Assembly (NCBI GenBank): GCA_030532385.1
Contig: JAUNLG010000007.1
Location: 1 to 64,000, forward strand
Direction: 5' to 3'
Origin: Anaerococcus sp.
GTDB lineage: Bacteria; Bacillota; Clostridia; Tissierellales; Peptoniphilaceae
DNA length: 64,000 nt
A program made the position numbers and the translations under genes. Numbering within the stretch: the stretch's first letter is position 1; every line of letters starts with the position of its first letter. The notes beneath the pieces are model-generated. The model saw only the letters and a program-made list of their open reading frames with translations. It was not told the DNA's origin and did not search any database. Positions 17,217 to 26,397 of the stretch are shown piece by piece.

Positions 17217-18560
17217 TTACTTATTTGATTTTCTCCAAATACCAAGATCTTCTGCAGCCTTTATTAGGTCATCTCTTGTTTCTGGATGAGCAAGACCGAT
17301 TAGGGCTTCTGCTGCTTGCCAGGTTGATAGTCCCTTAAAGTTTGCTATACCTTGCTCTGTTGCAATATAGTGGGTGTTAGCCCTTACTGCTGTTGCTTGG
17401 GTACCTGGTTTGAAGGTTGGTACTATATTAGAAACTCTCTTACCTTCCTTGTTTACTCTTGAAGATTTGAGGGTTATAAAGGACCTTCCTCCCTTAGACC
17501 TATATGCTCCAAGGACAAAGTCTAAAGCTCCACCTGCTCCTGATATATGTCTTGTTCCTGCTGATTCTGCAGATATTTGACCCCATAGGTCAACTTCAAG
17601 CACTGTGTTGATTGATACATAATTATCATGGGCTGCTATTACATCAATATCATTTACATAAGATACTGGTGCTGCCATTAGCTCTTCATTTCCATCTATA
17701 TAATCATATAATTCTTGTTTACCAGCTGCAAAGGCATAAGTTTGTCTACCTGGGTTAATATTTTTCTTTCTTCCTGTAATTTTTCCTGCTTGAGCCATTT
17801 CCATGAAAGAATCTACATACATTTCAGTATGAACTCCAAGGTCTTTTAGGTCAGATTTAGCTATGGCTTTTCCTATAGCATTAGGAAGACCTCCTATACC
17901 AAGTTGGAGAGTATCTCCATCTCTTAGCTTATCTACAACATATTTTGCAACCTCTACATCTTCATCAGTAAACTTAGCTTCAGCTAAGGCTAGCATATCG
18001 TAGTTTGATGATTCAAATACATAATCTACATCCTTGATATTTACATAATTTCTAAATCCACCAAGGGCAACTGGCATGTTCTCATTAACTTCTAGAATTA
18101 CAATTTCTGAATTTTCAAAAGATGTCATTGCGTGAGATACAGAAATACCAAAGTTAAAGTTACCATGCTTATCCATTGGTGAAACTTGGATAACTGAGAT
18201 ATGAGCCTTAGGTAGGTTTTCTGCTATATATCTTTCAATCTCGCTATATTTGATTGGTATAAAGAAGGCACCATTCTTATTACCATTGATAAGGTTTCTT
18301 TCTGGACCTGTTGCATGGTATGAATGATAGATAAAATGTTCTCCGGTTGAATCAGCTTGGCCTACATAAGGATTATAAGGAACTACACCTGTTCTTATCT
18401 TTACATCCTTTAATTCATCAACTCTTTTAGCCAAAGCCTTATCAAAATCTACTGGTACTGCTGCTCCCCAGCCCATTTCTACCCAGTCACCGTCTTTAAC
18501 CATGCTTGCTGCTTTTTCTGCTGTTATTAATTTTTCTTGATATAATTTTTTAAAATCCAT
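17217..18560 (-). CDS. Butyryl-CoA:acetate CoA-transferase (acetyl-CoA hydrolase/transferase family)
   Basis: A 447-residue class I CoA-transferase that would move CoA from butyryl-CoA to acetate and release butyrate, the last step of the pathway encoded upstream. The oxyanion/CoA motif GIGGLPNAIG (221-230) and the expected catalytic Glu246 in GVHTEMYVDS are present. Relatives use 4-hydroxybutyrate or succinate, so substrate choice is inferred from context. It has its own promoter region and lies behind the thl terminator, so it can be regulated separately from the bcd operon. Confidence 0.9.
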   Translation of the reverse strand: MDFKKLYQEKLITAEKAASMVKDGDWVEMGWGAAVPVDFDKALAKRVDELKDVKIRTGVVPYNPYVGQADSTGEHFIYHSYHATGPERNLINGNKNGAFFIPIKYSEIERYIAENLPKAHISVIQVSPMDKHGNFNFGISVSHAMTSFENSEIVILEVNENMPVALGGFRNYVNIKDVDYVFESSNYDMLALAEAKFTDEDVEVAKYVVDKLRDGDTLQLGIGGLPNAIGKAIAKSDLKDLGVHTEMYVDSFMEMAQAGKITGRKKNINPGRQTYAFAAGKQELYDYIDGNEELMAAPVSYVNDIDVIAAHDNYVSINTVLEVDLWGQISAESAGTRHISGAGGALDFVLGAYRSKGGRSFITLKSSRVNKEGKRVSNIVPTFKPGTQATAVRANTHYIATEQGIANFKGLSTWQAAEALIGLAHPETRDDLIKAAEDLGIWRKSNK

Positions 18561-18607
18561 TTATATTTCTCCTTTAGAATATTTAAAACGTTTTTTTACC
18601 TAAGTTA

Positions 18608-18636
18608 ATTATACCCAATTTTATTATTCTTAACTA
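18608..18636 (-). promoter_or_regulatory. Probable promoter of the CoA-transferase gene
   Basis: A consensus -10 TATAAT (18613-18608) preceded after 17 bases by a weak -35 (TAGTTA). A good AAGGAG ribosome binding site precedes the gene. The poor -35 suggests that an activator or other factor could matter. Confidence 0.55.
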
Positions 18637-18642
18637 AATTAT

Positions 18643-18657
18643 TGATAGTAATTATCA
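18643..18657 (-). promoter_or_regulatory. Fur-like 7-1-7 operator
   Basis: The minus strand reads TGATAATTACTATCA, which differs at one position from the B. subtilis Fur consensus 7-1-7 inverted repeat TGATAATnATTATCA. It sits just upstream of the -35 of the CoA-transferase promoter. AT-rich DNA gives such matches by chance, so this is only suggestive. Confidence 0.4.
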
Positions 18658-18690
18658 AATATTTTTTATTTAACAAATTTCTTTATAAGC

Positions 18691-18725
18691 AAAAGAACTG
18701 CTGCAAGCAGGACTTACAACAGTTC
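18691..18725 (-). terminator. Terminator after the thl gene
   Basis: A 13-bp stem on the minus strand (18725-18713 with 18707-18695) with two pairs that work only as G-U on this strand, a five-base loop and TTTT. It separates the bcd-to-thl operon from the CoA-transferase gene. Confidence 0.75.
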
Positions 18726-18736
18726 ATCTTATATTA

Positions 18737-19921
18737 TTATGGTCTTTCTACTACTAGGGCAGTTCCCATACCACCACCTATACATAGGGTAGCGATACCT
18801 TTCTTAGAATCTCTCTTTTGCATTTCATAAAGAAGTGTTGTTAGGATCCTAGCTCCTGATGCTCCTATTGGGTGACCTATAGCTATAGCTCCACCATTAA
18901 CATTTACTATATCTGTATTTAAACCTAATTCTTTGATTACTGATAAAGCTTGAGATGCAAATGCTTCATTTGCTTCTATTAGGTCAATGTCAGCTAGGTC
19001 TAGGTTAGCTTTTTCTAAGGCTTTCCTTACAGTTGGGATTGGACCTGTACCCATGATACTTGGATCAACACCTTCTGTTGCATAAGAAACTATAGTAGCT
19101 AATGGCTTAACTCCAAGTTCTTTTGCCTTCTCTTCGCTCATTACAATGATTGCTGCTGCACCATCGTTGATTCCTGAAGCGTTTGCTGCAGTTACTGTAC
19201 CATCTTTAATAAAGGCTGGTCTTAGTTTTGAGATTCCTTCTGCAGTTACACCTTCTCTTATATGCTCATCTGTATCTACTACAGTTACATTTCCTTTCCT
19301 GTCTGTAATTTCTACAGGAACTATCTCATCTTTAAATCTTCCTTCAGCCCTTGCCTTTTCTGCTCTATTTTGGCTTTCAGCTGCTAATTGGTCTTGTTCT
19401 TCTCTTGAAATATCAAATTTCTCAGCAATATTTTCTGCTGTAACTCCCATGTGGTAGTCATTAAATGCTTCCCAAAGACCATCTTTGATCATTTCATCGA
19501 CAACCTTCTTATCTCCCATTCTTGCTCCCCATCTTTCGTTTGGAAGTAGGTATGGTGCATTTGACATTGATTCTGTACCACCTGCTACAACAACATCAGA
19601 GTCACCTGCAAGGATCATTTGTGCTGCTAGAGATACTGATCTTAGACCTGAACCACATACTATATTTAGGGTCATAGCTGGTTTTTCTTTTGGAATTCCA
19701 GCTCCCATTGAGATTTGTCTTGCAATATTTTGACCTTGGCCTGCTTGAAGAACATTACCTAAAACTGTTTCATCTACATCACTTGGCTTAATTCCAGCTC
19801 TTTTGATAGCTTCTTTTACTGTGATAATACCAAGTTCTTTAGCAGAAACTGGTTTTAATGCTCCCCCATATGATCCTACTGGTGTTCTAACTGCACTAGC
19901 GATTACTACTTTTCTTGACAT
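18737..19921 (-). CDS. thlA: Acetyl-CoA C-acetyltransferase (thiolase)
   Basis: A 394-residue biosynthetic thiolase condensing two acetyl-CoA into acetoacetyl-CoA, the entry step of butyrate synthesis. All catalytic residues are visible: Cys89 ([10 protein letters not shown]), His350 ([11 protein letters not shown]) and Cys380 (CIGGGMG). It is the last gene of the bcd-etfBA-crt-hbd-thl operon and is followed by a strong terminator. Confidence 0.97.
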   Translation of the reverse strand: MSRKVVIASAVRTPVGSYGGALKPVSAKELGIITVKEAIKRAGIKPSDVDETVLGNVLQAGQGQNIARQISMGAGIPKEKPAMTLNIVCGSGLRSVSLAAQMILAGDSDVVVAGGTESMSNAPYLLPNERWGARMGDKKVVDEMIKDGLWEAFNDYHMGVTAENIAEKFDISREEQDQLAAESQNRAEKARAEGRFKDEIVPVEITDRKGNVTVVDTDEHIREGVTAEGISKLRPAFIKDGTVTAANASGINDGAAAIIVMSEEKAKELGVKPLATIVSYATEGVDPSIMGTGPIPTVRKALEKANLDLADIDLIEANEAFASQALSVIKELGLNTDIVNVNGGAIAIGHPIGASGARILTTLLYEMQKRDSKKGIATLCIGGGMGTALVVERP

Positions 19922-19983
19922 ATTTCCTCCTAATGTCTAATTTACCTATATTAATATCTCTTAACTGTTATTTTATATACTTA

Positions 19984-20826
19984 TTATTTTGAATAATCGT
20001 AAAAGCCCTTACCGGTCTTTCTACCAAGGTCTCCACCCCTAACCATTTGTTTTAGTAGTGGGTTTGGACGGTATTTGCTATCTCCAAATTCTTCATATAA
20101 TACTTCCATTATTGCAAGGCATGTATCTAGGCCAATCAAATCTCCTAATTCAAGAGGTCCCATTGGATGGTTAGCACCAAGTTTCATTCCCTTATCTATA
20201 TCTTCAACACTAGCAAGTCCATCAGCAAGAACTCCTATACCCTCGTTGATCATTGGTATTAATAACCTATTTACAACAAAGCCAGGTCCTTCTTTTACTT
20301 CTATTGGATCTTTTCCTAAATCTTTTGCAAGACTAATTATAGCCTCATTAGTTTCATCGTCAGTTTTAAGTCCTCTGATTACTTCAACTAGTTTCATAAC
20401 TGGAACTGGGTTAAAGAAGTGCATGCCTATAACCTTTTCAGGTCTATTTGTATTAGCAGCTATATCGGTTATTGATAATGATGATGTGTTTGATGCAAGA
20501 ATTGCGCCTTCTTTTACAACTTCATCCAATTCTTTGAAGATCTCTTTTTTAAGTTTTGGATTTTCTGTTGCAGCTTCTATAACGATATCACAATCTTCTA
20601 AATCTTTTATGTCAGTTGTGTATGATATATTGGCTAAAGCTTTTTGCTTATCTTCTTCGCTCATTCTCTCTTTAGATACTTGCTTAGCATAGTTTTTCTC
20701 AATCCTAGCCTTGGCTTTTTCCAAAAACTCATCTTTGATATCTCTTACTACTACTGGGTGGATCTTGGCAGCTGTTTCTACAATGCCCCCACCCATGATA
20801 CCTGAACCAATTACTCCAATTTTCAT
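19984..20826 (-). CDS. hbd: 3-hydroxybutyryl-CoA dehydrogenase
   Basis: A 280-residue enzyme reducing acetoacetyl-CoA to 3-hydroxybutyryl-CoA with NAD(P)H. The N-terminal Rossmann motif GSGIMGGG is followed by SNTSSLSIT, the catalytic His region [16 protein letters not shown] and the C-terminal dimerisation domain with [16 protein letters not shown]. Length is typical. It lies between crt and thl. Confidence 0.97.
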   Translation of the reverse strand: MKIGVIGSGIMGGGIVETAAKIHPVVVRDIKDEFLEKAKARIEKNYAKQVSKERMSEEDKQKALANISYTTDIKDLEDCDIVIEAATENPKLKKEIFKELDEVVKEGAILASNTSSLSITDIAANTNRPEKVIGMHFFNPVPVMKLVEVIRGLKTDDETNEAIISLAKDLGKDPIEVKEGPGFVVNRLLIPMINEGIGVLADGLASVEDIDKGMKLGANHPMGPLELGDLIGLDTCLAIMEVLYEEFGDSKYRPNPLLKQMVRGGDLGRKTGKGFYDYSK

Positions 20827-20866
20827 AATTACTCCTTTATTTTGCTTTACTTTATATTGATACCCA

Positions 20867-21646
20867 TTATTTGTTTTGAAAATCAGCTTTTCCTTTTTCT
20901 AAGAAAGCCTTCATTCCTAATTTTTGATCTTCTGTTGAAAAAGATAGACCAAATAAGTATTCTTCTACCTTGATAGCTGAATCAATATCTACTTGAGCTC
21001 CTGTATTTATAGCCTCTTTAGATAGTCTTACAGCTATTGGTCCATTACTTGCTATTTTTTGTGCAAGCTCATCTACTCTTTTGTCTAATTCATCTACACT
21101 AACTACTTCTTGAACAAGACCTATTTGTAAAGCCTTATCAGCCTTAATATTTTCTGCTGTATAAATTAGATATTTAGCATAGCCTTGGCCTACTAGTCTT
21201 TGTAATCTTTGGGTTCCTCCAAAGCCTGGGGTAATTCCTAGACCTGTTTCTGGTTGACCAAATAAAGCCTTTTCACTAGCAATCCTAAAATCACAACTCA
21301 TAGCAAGCTCACAGCCCCCACCTAGAGCAAAGCCATTTACTGCTGCTATAGTAGGTATCTTTAGGCTTTCTACTTTCCTAAATACTGAAAGTCCCTTATT
21401 ACCAAATTCTTTTCCTTCTAAAGCTGATAGAGTAGACATTTCTCTTATATCTGCTCCTGCTACAAAGCTTCTTCCTTCTCCTGTTATTATTAATACTCTA
21501 AGGTCCTTATCATCATTAATTTGATCAATTGCACTAGATAGTTCATCTAAAACTTGAGAGTTTAGTGCATTAAGTGCCTTAGGTCTTGATATAGTTAATT
21601 TTCCAACAAATCCTTCTTTTGTAAACTTGATTGTTTCAAATTCCAT
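20867..21646 (-). CDS. crt: 3-hydroxybutyryl-CoA dehydratase (crotonase)
   Basis: A 259-residue enoyl-CoA hydratase-family enzyme forming crotonyl-CoA from 3-hydroxybutyryl-CoA. The oxyanion-hole segments (AGADIREM and [17 protein letters not shown]) and both catalytic Glu (GGCELA and [12 protein letters not shown]) are present. It follows etfA after a 131-bp gap that holds stem-loops. Confidence 0.95.
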   Translation of the reverse strand: MEFETIKFTKEGFVGKLTISRPKALNALNSQVLDELSSAIDQINDDKDLRVLIITGEGRSFVAGADIREMSTLSALEGKEFGNKGLSVFRKVESLKIPTIAAVNGFALGGGCELAMSCDFRIASEKALFGQPETGLGITPGFGGTQRLQRLVGQGYAKYLIYTAENIKADKALQIGLVQEVVSVDELDKRVDELAQKIASNGPIAVRLSKEAINTGAQVDIDSAIKVEEYLFGLSFSTEDQKLGMKAFLEKGKADFQNK

Positions 21647-21705
21647 TTTTACTCCTTTTTGCCCTTGGGCTTTGATATTTTTTTATCAATGATTTTTCAT
21701 AAATT

Positions 21706-21764
21706 GGCTGCTACTATATTTATGCCTATTTTTTGATTTTATAAACATAAATCTAGTACCAGCC
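21706..21764 (-). other. Stem-loop in the etfA-crt intergenic gap
   Basis: The 131-bp gap inside the butyrate operon holds a long imperfect inverted repeat (21706-21727 region with 21743-21764; GGCTG with CAGCC at the base), and a small GCCC/GGGC hairpin lies near 21661-21670. No T-run follows on the minus strand, so a processing or stability element fits better than a terminator. Confidence 0.45.
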
Positions 21765-21777
21765 ATTTTTTTAAAGA

Positions 21778-22782
21778 CTATTTAGCCTTTCTTTCTTTTA
21801 TTAATTGAGTTAATTTAGGTACAACTTCAAACAAATCGCCTACTATTCCATAATCAGCTACATCAAATATTGGTGCATCTGGATCTTTATTTATTGCTAT
21901 AACTATATCACTTGCACCTATTCCTGCTAAGTGTTGGATGGCTCCAGATATTCCTACAGCTATATAAATCTTTGGTCCTACAGTTGTTCCTGATTGACCT
22001 ACTTGGTGGGAGTGAGAAATCCAGCCTGCATCTACTAGCGGACGACTTGATCCTAGGGTTGCTCCCAAGGCATTTGCAAAGTCTTCAACTATTTTTATTT
22101 TTGAAGGATCTCCTATACCACGACCTGCTGAAACTATATACTCAGCTCCTGCAAGGTCTACATCATCTCCTTCTTCACGAGGTATAAAGTCTAGGATTTT
22201 TGTTCTTATTTCTTTATCATAAGTTATATCTTCTGATATTTCTTCTATTTCTTCTTTTCTATCTTTTTCTGCCTTTGAAAATACTCCTGGACGAACTGTT
22301 CCCATTTGAGGTCTTGAGTCAGGACATAGAATTTGTGCCATTAGGTTTCCACCAAAAGTTGGCCTTGTCCATTTGATATTTCCTGTTTCAAAGTCAACAT
22401 CAAGTTCTGTACAATCTGCAGTAAGTCCTGTTCCAAGTCTTGAAGATACTCTTGGTGCAAGGTCTCTACCAAGGTTGGTTGCTCCAACAAGAATTACATT
22501 AGGTTGATATTTTTGAACTAGGGTATGAAGGGCGTGAGCATATACTTCTGTATTATATTCTTTATATACATCCCCATTGACTGAGATTACTCCATCTACT
22601 CCATAATCTTTAACTTCTTCTATAGCTTTACTTACATCAGAGCCTATTATTACAGCATATAGTTTTTCCTTTAAAACATCAGCCATCTTCCTGCCTGGAT
22701 TTAATAGTTCTAAGCCAACATTTAAGGCGCTTCCGTCTTCTCTTGTTTCTACAAATACCCAAAGGTTTTTATTTTCTGTCAT
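21778..22782 (-). CDS. etfA: Electron transfer flavoprotein alpha subunit
   Basis: A 334-residue EtfA. The C-terminal FAD domain shows the signature VSAGRGIGDPSKIK, DAGWISHSHQVGQSGTTV, GISGAIQHLAGI and NKDPDAPIFDVADYGIVGD. With EtfB and Bcd it forms the complex that couples crotonyl-CoA reduction by NADH to ferredoxin reduction. Confidence 0.96.
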   Translation of the reverse strand: MTENKNLWVFVETREDGSALNVGLELLNPGRKMADVLKEKLYAVIIGSDVSKAIEEVKDYGVDGVISVNGDVYKEYNTEVYAHALHTLVQKYQPNVILVGATNLGRDLAPRVSSRLGTGLTADCTELDVDFETGNIKWTRPTFGGNLMAQILCPDSRPQMGTVRPGVFSKAEKDRKEEIEEISEDITYDKEIRTKILDFIPREEGDDVDLAGAEYIVSAGRGIGDPSKIKIVEDFANALGATLGSSRPLVDAGWISHSHQVGQSGTTVGPKIYIAVGISGAIQHLAGIGASDIVIAINKDPDAPIFDVADYGIVGDLFEVVPKLTQLIKERKAK

Positions 22783-22791
22783 ACTTCCTCC

Positions 22792-23601
22792 TTAAATAAG
22801 CTTCTTATCTATTAGGGCTTCTACCAATTTGTTAGCTGCTTCTTCTGCACCCATGCCCTCAAATATTATTCCATCTTTGATTACGCTTGGAGTGTAAGAT
22901 TTTTTAACTCTTGTTGGAGATCCCTTTAGACCAATCTTTGTAGGGTCTATTACATTTTCAAGGTCTGCGAAAGTTATTTGACCAATTTCAGCCTTTTTAG
23001 CTTTAAGCTTATCTTTAATCTTTGGATATCTTAATTCTTCATCCCCATATTTGGTGAAGGTTACTAGGGCTGGTAGACTTGATTGGACATTTCTAGCCCC
23101 TCCATCTACTTCTTGAAGAACTTTAACGCCCTCATCATTTAATTCTAAGGTATAAGCATAGGTTACTTGAGGTAAGTCTAAGTGCTCAGCAAGTTCTGGT
23201 CCAACTTGACCTGTATCACCATCTATAGCTTGAAGACCACACATTATCAAGTCAGGCTCACCCTCTTTTTCAGCTACAGCTCTTATTGCGCTAGATAAGA
23301 TATAAGAAGTAGCAAGGGTATCAGATCCACCAAATTTTCTATCAGTTACAAGATAAGCCTTATCTGCTCCAACTGCAAGGCAATCTCTAAGCATAGCTTC
23401 TGCTTGGCTAGGTCCCATAGAAATTACAACTATTTTTGTATCTGGATTTTTATCCTTAAGCCTTAAGGCTTGTTCTAGGGCAAAGGAATCATAAGTATTT
23501 AAAATACTTGGAACTCCTTTTCTTATAAGTGTATTGGTAACTGGATCTATCTTGATCTCATTAGTATCTGGAACTTGTTTGGCACAAACGAAAATATTCA
23601 T
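22792..23601 (-). CDS. etfB: Electron transfer flavoprotein beta subunit
   Basis: A 269-residue EtfB. The start MNIFVCAKQVPDTNEIKID is typical of bifurcating clostridial Etf, and ALRLKDKNPDTKIVVISMG and GLQAIDGDTGQVGPELAEHL form the nucleotide (second FAD) site. It sits between bcd and etfA with short gaps. Confidence 0.96.
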   Translation of the reverse strand: MNIFVCAKQVPDTNEIKIDPVTNTLIRKGVPSILNTYDSFALEQALRLKDKNPDTKIVVISMGPSQAEAMLRDCLAVGADKAYLVTDRKFGGSDTLATSYILSSAIRAVAEKEGEPDLIMCGLQAIDGDTGQVGPELAEHLDLPQVTYAYTLELNDEGVKVLQEVDGGARNVQSSLPALVTFTKYGDEELRYPKIKDKLKAKKAEIGQITFADLENVIDPTKIGLKGSPTRVKKSYTPSVIKDGIIFEGMGAEEAANKLVEALIDKKLI

Positions 23602-23625
23602 GTATCCTCCTTCTCTTAAAAGCTC

Positions 23626-24762
23626 TTACCTTAATAATTGTCCTGCAACAACCATTAGCATTACTTCTGAAGTACCTTCATAAATTTCTGTAATCTTAGC
23701 ATCTCTCATCATTCTTTCAACTTCATACTCTTTGATATAGCCATAGCCACCAAATAGTTGAACTGCTCTTGTTGTAACCCACATAGCAGTCCTTGAAGCC
23801 TTAAGCTTAGCACTAGCTGCAGCAAGTGAGTAATCTTGACCACTATCCTTTAGGCAAGCTGCCTTATAAACTAGGTGTCTAGCAGCTTCTATTTCTATAG
23901 CCATTTCTGCTAATTTAAATTGAGTATTTTGGAATTTAGCAAGTTCTCTACCAAATTGCTTTCTTTCCTTAACATATTTGATAGCCCTATCTAAAGCTCC
24001 TTCTGCTATACCTAAAGCTTGAGCTGCTATACCAATTCTTCCTCCATCTAGGGTTGCCATAGCATATTTAAAGCCCTTGCCTTCTTCTCCTAGAAGATTT
24101 TCTTTTGGAATCCTACAATCTCTAAAGATTAACTCTCTAGTAGCAGATCCCTTGATGCCCATCTTATCTTCTGTACTTCCAAAGTCAAAACCCTCAGTTC
24201 CCTTCTCTACTATGAAAGCTGAGATTCCCTTGGTTCCTTTTTCCTTATCAGTCATTGCAAAAACAACATAAATATCTGCATAACCTGCATTTGTTATAAA
24301 AATCTTTGATCCATTTAGAACATAAGAATCACCATCTAAAACTGCTACTGTCTTTTGGCCTGAAGCATCAGTTCCAGCATCAGGTTCTGTAAGAGCGAAA
24401 GCCCCTAGCTTCTCTCCTGAAGCAAGTGGAGTAAGGAATTTTTCCTTTTGCTCTTTATTGCCGAACTTATTTATACAATCTGCACCAAGTGAAGTATGGG
24501 CTGATAAAACTACACCAGTAGTAGCACAAAACTTAGAAAGCTCTTCAACAGCTAGGACATAAGTTAGAGTATCAAGACCTATTCCGCCGTATTCTTCATC
24601 AAAAGGAATGCCAAAAAATCCTAACTCTTGCATCTTTTTGACATTCTCTTCAGGAAACATGTGTTCTTCATCTACCTTGATTGCCATTGGACCTACTTCT
24701 TTTTGAGCAAAGTCCCTAAACATATCTCTCATTTCAATGTTTTCTTCTGTCAACTTATACAT
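23626..24762 (-). CDS. bcd: Butyryl-CoA dehydrogenase
   Basis: A 378-residue acyl-CoA dehydrogenase that reduces crotonyl-CoA to butyryl-CoA. The FAD-binding [14 protein letters not shown] and [11 protein letters not shown] segments and the catalytic Glu in [13 protein letters not shown] near the C-terminus mark the short-chain class. It is the first gene of the operon, 54 bp after a promoter with an overlapping Rex-like operator. The etfB and etfA genes directly downstream support the bifurcating Bcd/EtfAB complex. Confidence 0.95.
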   Translation of the reverse strand: MYKLTEENIEMRDMFRDFAQKEVGPMAIKVDEEHMFPEENVKKMQELGFFGIPFDEEYGGIGLDTLTYVLAVEELSKFCATTGVVLSAHTSLGADCINKFGNKEQKEKFLTPLASGEKLGAFALTEPDAGTDASGQKTVAVLDGDSYVLNGSKIFITNAGYADIYVVFAMTDKEKGTKGISAFIVEKGTEGFDFGSTEDKMGIKGSATRELIFRDCRIPKENLLGEEGKGFKYAMATLDGGRIGIAAQALGIAEGALDRAIKYVKERKQFGRELAKFQNTQFKLAEMAIEIEAARHLVYKAACLKDSGQDYSLAAASAKLKASRTAMWVTTRAVQLFGGYGYIKEYEVERMMRDAKITEIYEGTSEVMLMVVAGQLLR

Positions 24763-24807
24763 ATCTTTCTCCTATAAAAATCATCTGATATTTTCTTAAC
24801 TATCTTT

Positions 24808-24825
24808 CTGTTATTATCTTAACAA
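24808..24825 (-). promoter_or_regulatory. Rex-like operator over the bcd -10 region
   Basis: The minus strand reads TTGTTAAGATAATAACAG. This fits the clostridial Rex consensus TTGTTAAnnnnTTAACAA with a perfect left half and five of seven bases in the right half. It overlaps the -10 hexamer. Rex represses butyrate genes at low NADH/NAD ratio in Clostridium, so the placement makes sense. Confidence 0.55.
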
Positions 24826-24844
24826 TGTTTTTAGGTCTTGTCAA
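24816..24844 (-). promoter_or_regulatory. Sigma-A promoter of the butyrate operon
   Basis: -35 TTGACA (24844-24839), a 17-base spacer and -10 TAAGAT (24821-24816) on the minus strand, about 54 bp upstream of the bcd start. Confidence 0.75.
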
Positions 24845-24951
24845 GTTAATTTTTAAAAATTTAAGAAAATCCCTAGCCCCATGTCAAAATATAATGCTCT
24901 AGGCAAGGAAGATAAGAATAAGAAATTGTACAAATAATTTCCTATATTTAT

Positions 24952-25023
24952 AAAAATCCCAAGTCTTGGGGCCCCTCACCTATCCTTCTAAGTATATAAT
25001 ATCACATAAAAAAACTTTGTCAA
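24952..25023 (-). promoter_or_regulatory. Upstream promoter followed by a terminator-like hairpin
   Basis: A second minus-strand promoter (TTGACA at 25023-25018, 16 bases, TATTAT at 25001-24996) lies about 180 bp upstream of the first. About 25 bases past its expected start is the near-palindrome CCCAAGACTTGGG (24970-24958), followed by ATTTTTA. It could make a short RNA or act as an attenuator of a longer bcd transcript. The rest of the 24763-25145 gap is AT-rich with no further signal I can name. Confidence 0.4.
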
Positions 25024-25145
25024 ATTTTTATCATAATTAATTATAACCCTTTTAACCACTTAGCTTTGTAGAAATATTCTTGAAATTTCAAAGAAAAATT
25101 CTAGAAATAAAAATTCTTTTTTACTTTCTCAAAGCATCTCTTTTA

Positions 25146-25154
25146 TGATATAAT
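25146..25154 (+). promoter_or_regulatory. Extended -10 promoter for lrgAB
   Basis: TGATATAAT is a full extended -10 element on the plus strand about 45 bp before the small leader ORF. No good -35 is visible, as is common with extended -10 promoters. A second TATAAT occurs at 25160. Confidence 0.5.
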
Positions 25155-25197
25155 TTTCCTATAATGTAAACTTTATATGAATTATAGGAGGTTTTTT

Positions 25198-25287
25198 ATG
25201 TATAAATATAAGGATTTCATGTCCCTTAGAAAAAAGGCTTTAATGCCTATTAAAGGATTTTTTTCTATAAGGAGACCTAGCCTATGA
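25198..25287 (+). CDS. Small ORF (29 aa) upstream of and coupled to lrgA
   Basis: This reading frame is too short for normal gene calling but has a strong ribosome binding site (ATAGGAGG) eight bases before its ATG. It encodes a basic 29-residue peptide (eight Lys/Arg). Its TGA stop overlaps the lrgA ATG (ATGA), so translation is coupled. A weak AT-rich hairpin (25238-25244 with 25249-25255) followed by seven T lies inside it. It may be a leader peptide or attenuator for the lrgAB operon, or a small membrane-active partner. No homologue is known to me. Confidence 0.5.
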   Translation: MYKYKDFMSLRKKALMPIKGFFSIRRPSL

Positions 25288-25628
25288 AGTATCTAAAAGA
25301 ATTTACTATCCTATGTGCTTGCTTATTTTTGGGAGTTATAACAAGACACCTAATCGATTTTCCTATGCCTGAAGCTGTCTATGGAATGATCTATCTTTTC
25401 TTAGCCCTTCATTTTAAGATTCTTAAGCCTTCTGATATAAAGCAAACATCAGATGGTTTGCTTAATAATTTGGCCTTTCTTTTTGTTCCTGCCGGGGTGG
25501 GAATTATGGCCAATTTCGATTTGATTTCTGGAAAAATTATAAGACTTATTATAATTACAAGCATTGGCACAGGTCTTACCATGGCTATAACTGGCCTTAT
25601 TGTCCAAGCCCTACAAAGGAGGAAGTAA
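25284..25628 (+). CDS. lrgA: CidA/LrgA family holin-like protein
   Basis: A 114-residue, four-helix membrane protein of the CidA/LrgA family. It has the conserved PEAVYGMIYLFLALHFKIL segment, then LLNNLAFLFVPAGVGIM. With LrgB it modulates murein hydrolase activity, and in other bacteria it transports pyruvate or similar acids. Its end overlaps lrgB by one base (TAATG). Confidence 0.9.
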   Translation: MKYLKEFTILCACLFLGVITRHLIDFPMPEAVYGMIYLFLALHFKILKPSDIKQTSDGLLNNLAFLFVPAGVGIMANFDLISGKIIRLIIITSIGTGLTMAITGLIVQALQRRK

Positions 25629-26317
25629 TGTTTGATAATCCTTATTTTGGTATAGTTCTATCTTTTGCAGCCTACGAAGTTGGCAAGTGGATTAATTCTA
25701 AAATCAAAAATCCTTTAGCTAACCCACTTTTGATTGCAAACCTTCTTATCATAGGATTTTTGCTCTTAACAAATATCCCTTATGAATCCTATAAAAAGGG
25801 TGGAGATATAATTTCATTTTTTATAGGACCTGCTACAGTTGCTATGGTTCTTGATCTTTATGTAAATTTTGATAAGCTTAAGGAAAATATCCTAGCAATC
25901 TTTGTTGGAGTTTTTGTAGGATCTATTTCTGCTATGGTTTTTGCTATAATCTTATCTAAGGTCTTTGGTTTTACAGGAAGCCTTATGACTTCAATAATTC
26001 CTCAGTCAATAACTACTGCTATAGCCATCTCCCTTAGCGAAGAGTACCAGGGGATTGCTGCCCTTACCATGATGATGGTTGTATTTAGGGGAGTTATAGG
26101 TGCTGCAATGGCCCCAAGTATTATGAAAATATTTAAAATAAAAGACCCAATTGCTCAAGGAATTGCCATAGGAACCAGTAGCCACGCTGTTGGTACTAGT
26201 CAAGCTAGGAAGATGGGCAAAATTCAAGGAGCCATGTCAGGCTTATCCATTGGCCTTGCTGGCATACTTACAGTCCTTCTTATGCCCCTTGCCATGACTC
26301 TTGTTTCATACTTATAA
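25628..26317 (+). CDS. lrgB: LrgB family protein
   Basis: A 229-residue membrane protein with about seven helices that ends in the conserved family region GTSSHAVGTSQARKMG and GAMSGLSIGLAGILT. It is the usual partner of LrgA, and the two probably form one membrane complex. A strong terminator begins at its stop codon. Confidence 0.93.
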   Translation: MFDNPYFGIVLSFAAYEVGKWINSKIKNPLANPLLIANLLIIGFLLLTNIPYESYKKGGDIISFFIGPATVAMVLDLYVNFDKLKENILAIFVGVFVGSISAMVFAIILSKVFGFTGSLMTSIIPQSITTAIAISLSEEYQGIAALTMMMVVFRGVIGAAMAPSIMKIFKIKDPIAQGIAIGTSSHAVGTSQARKMGKIQGAMSGLSIGLAGILTVLLMPLAMTLVSYL

Positions 26318-26355
26318 AAAAAGCTGGTTGCATTTTTATTTGCAACCAGCTTTTT
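26316..26355 (+). terminator. Bidirectional terminator between lrgB and pfk
   Basis: A long stem with arms AAAAGCTGGTTGCA and TGCAACCAGCTTTT, an eight-base loop and runs of A and T on both sides. It can end lrgAB on the plus strand and the sugar cluster on the minus strand. Confidence 0.9.
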
Positions 26356-26397
26356 GATAAGGTCAACTATAATTTGAATTGGGAGGCAATCAGAATT

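Noticed and set aside
20075-20692. 205-codon open frame on the plus strand
   Set aside because: Antisense to hbd, a well-conserved gene; codon-complement shadow.
21706-21772. Plus-strand terminator reading of the etfA-crt stem-loop
   Set aside because: The T-run follows only on the plus strand, where there is no gene to terminate, so it was listed as a stem-loop only.
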